From Candidatus Aminicenantota bacterium (GTDB taxonomy: Bacteria; Acidobacteriota; Aminicenantia; Aminicenantales; Aminicenantaceae), in assembly GCA_030615975.1 (NCBI GenBank), contig JAUWYH010000080.1, positions 1 through 6,999 on the forward strand: DNA of 6,999 bases. Reading direction: 5' to 3'. The notes below the pieces were generated by a model. It worked only from the letters and a program-made list of their open reading frames with translations, ran no database searches and was not told the origin of the DNA. The position numbers were made by a program, and so were the translations under genes. Below are positions 6,389 through 6,999 of the stretch, piece by piece. How positions within the stretch are numbered: the stretch's first letter is position 1; every line of letters starts with the position of its first letter.

Positions 6389-6519
6389 GACATTTTTATG
6401 ACCAAAAAAAAAGAAAAAACAGGAATTTTAATTCGCTGGGGGGAAAAAATAGTTGACTTCAGTCAGCTGTTCTCAAAATATAATCTAAAATTGTAGATAA
6501 CGCCTTTCAATTCTAAGTA

Positions 6520-6548
6520 TTGACAATCCATAAAAAATCGGTGATAGT
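6520..6548 (+). promoter_or_regulatory. Candidate promoter ahead of the sensor relic and response regulator
   Basis: A consensus TTGACA (6520-6525) is followed after 17 nt by GATAGT (6543-6548), four of six matches to the -10 box. A better TATAAT at 6556-6561 is 30 nt away, too far to pair with it. The TTG here is more likely this box than a start codon. Confidence 0.35.
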
Positions 6549-6552
6549 AGAT

Positions 6553-6571
6553 ATGTATAATTTTTATACAT
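6553..6571. repeat. 8-bp perfect inverted repeat (ATGTATAA/TTATACAT)
   Basis: ATGTATAA (6553-6560) and TTATACAT (6564-6571) flank a TTT centre, and the left arm includes a TATAAT box. Such a site could be an operator, or simply AT-rich chance in decaying coding sequence. Confidence 0.35.
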
Positions 6572-6876
6572 GTTCAACTCATTTATTCGAGATAGCAAAA
6601 AATAAAGGAATCACTGTTGATACAAACATATACCTCTCTCAACGTACTCATAGACCAACTATGGTCGTCGCAACTCCAATAAGAAATACTATAAAGAAGA
6701 GATAATAGGAGTATGGGTCGAAAAAATCAAACTTGACGCTATTAATAAATTAATGAGAGATATTGAAATCGGGAAAACAGGTGAAAGTTATTTGGTAAAT
6801 AAAGAAGGATATTTTCTAACAGAATCAAAATTTGAAGCGGGCTATACATCAAATACCTATTCATAAGGAAATATAA

Positions 6877-6999
6877 ATGTCCAAAAAAATAAAAATCTTA
6901 GTTGTCGATGATGAAGCTGTTATGAGGGATACTATGTCAGACTGGTTAGAGGAAAAAGGATACAATGTCGTATCAGTTTGTAGCGGGATGGAAGCTATT
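6877..6999 (+). CDS. Response regulator, receiver domain N-terminus (cut by window edge)
   Basis: Forty-one codons are visible. KIKILVVDDEAVMRDTM (4-20) gives the first beta strand and the acidic pair Asp11-Asp12 with Glu13 that binds magnesium in CheY-like receiver domains. WLEEKGYNVVSVCSGMEAI (23-41) matches the following helix and strand. The phospho-accepting aspartate and any output domain lie beyond the edge, so it could be a single-domain regulator or carry a DNA-binding or sigma-54-activating output. The start is well set: AAGGAA (6865-6870) lies 6 nt before ATG and overlaps the stop of the sensor relic. This spacing suggests it was translated as part of an operon with that sensor; it may now respond to another kinase. 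Confidence 0.92.
   Translation, partial: MSKKIKILVVDDEAVMRDTMSDWLEEKGYNVVSVCSGMEAI

Larger units (their letters stand above)
6288..6519. other. Non-coding stretch after the CysC-like gene
   Basis: No convincing gene is present in these 232 bases. The stretch holds the weak hairpins listed separately, a pyrimidine-rich tract (6341-6364), A-rich runs (6404-6419), six G followed by six A (6438-6449), and the palindrome TGACTtcAGTCA (6454-6465). It may include decayed upstream sequence of the sensor relic that follows, but I could not recognise any. Confidence 0.5.
6520..6866 (+). pseudogene. Cache-domain sensor fragment, frameshifted and truncated at both ends
   Basis: Two frames together encode a piece of an extracellular Cache sensor domain, as found in histidine kinases and chemoreceptors. 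The first ends in VDTNIYLSQRTHRPTMVVATPIRN and stops at TAA 6703-6705. The second, read from 6687, continues YYKEEIIGVWVEKIKL, then IEIGKTGESYLVNKEGYFLTES, and stops at TAA 6864-6866. Together they give the usual order of the family: ship-motif-like YLSxRTxRPTMVVATPI, a strand with IIGVW, then GKTGExYLVNKxGY. Loss of one base near 6685-6690 explains the shift. No membrane segments, HAMP or kinase domain remain, and a stop lies just upstream of the first frame (6514-6516). It sits directly before a response regulator, so the parent was probably that regulator's sensor kinase. A sequencing error could explain the shift but not the missing ends. Confidence 0.75.

Noticed and set aside
6453..6484. 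Promoter TTGACT...TATAAT
   Set aside because: Both boxes look good, but the spacing is 20 nt, beyond the usual 16-18.
6398..6496. 32-codon frame starting ATG ACC AAA in the A-rich stretch
   Set aside because: There is no ribosome site, the start is low-complexity lysine codons, and the product matches nothing I recognise.

Overview
The window looks like bacterial chromosome, AT-rich (by eye roughly 40% GC), with compact genes and Shine-Dalgarno starts. A two-subunit B12-dependent acyl-CoA mutase, an N-methylhydantoinase A/acetone carboxylase-type protein, a DASS-family carboxylate transporter and a Cache sensor relic beside a response regulator would suit an anaerobic, organic-acid-using bacterium. 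Desulfobacterota or a similar group is my guess, with low confidence because there is no rRNA or other marker.

Left half, minus strand (3859 down to 1): a promoter at 3831-3859 reads into a tight operon. In order it holds the cobalamin-binding small subunit of a methylmalonyl-CoA mutase-type enzyme (3802-3377), the catalytic large subunit (3390-1780, overlapping the first by 14 nt), and a HyuA-family ATP-dependent protein (from 1768, running off the left edge, about 90 residues missing). The large subunit keeps the Tyr/Arg pair that marks carboxylate-bearing substrates in methylmalonyl-CoA mutase. Its conserved His-x-Gln-Thr-Ser/Ala-Gly active-site loop is replaced by Ile-Ala followed by six glycines, and a second active-site segment is changed as well. 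This is a mutase that probably acts on something other than, or bulkier than, methylmalonyl-CoA, tied to an ATP-dependent carboxylase or amidohydrolase-type partner.

Middle, plus strand (3930-5504): across a 244-bp divergent control region, which carries an 11-bp palindrome about midway between the two promoters, lies a DASS/SLC13-type transporter that starts with TTG. Its first SNT signature is replaced by Pro-Glu-His. The divergent layout makes it a candidate importer of the operon's substrate, but this is inference.

Right, plus strand (5505-6999): a free-standing APS kinase (CysC) homologue has lost the Walker A glycine and hydroxyl residue and both aspartates of the DGD motif, so it looks like a pseudokinase. 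Next comes a non-coding stretch with weak hairpins, a frameshifted and truncated fragment of a Cache-domain sensor gene, and the first 41 codons of a response regulator. No tRNA, rRNA, CRISPR array or insertion sequence was seen.
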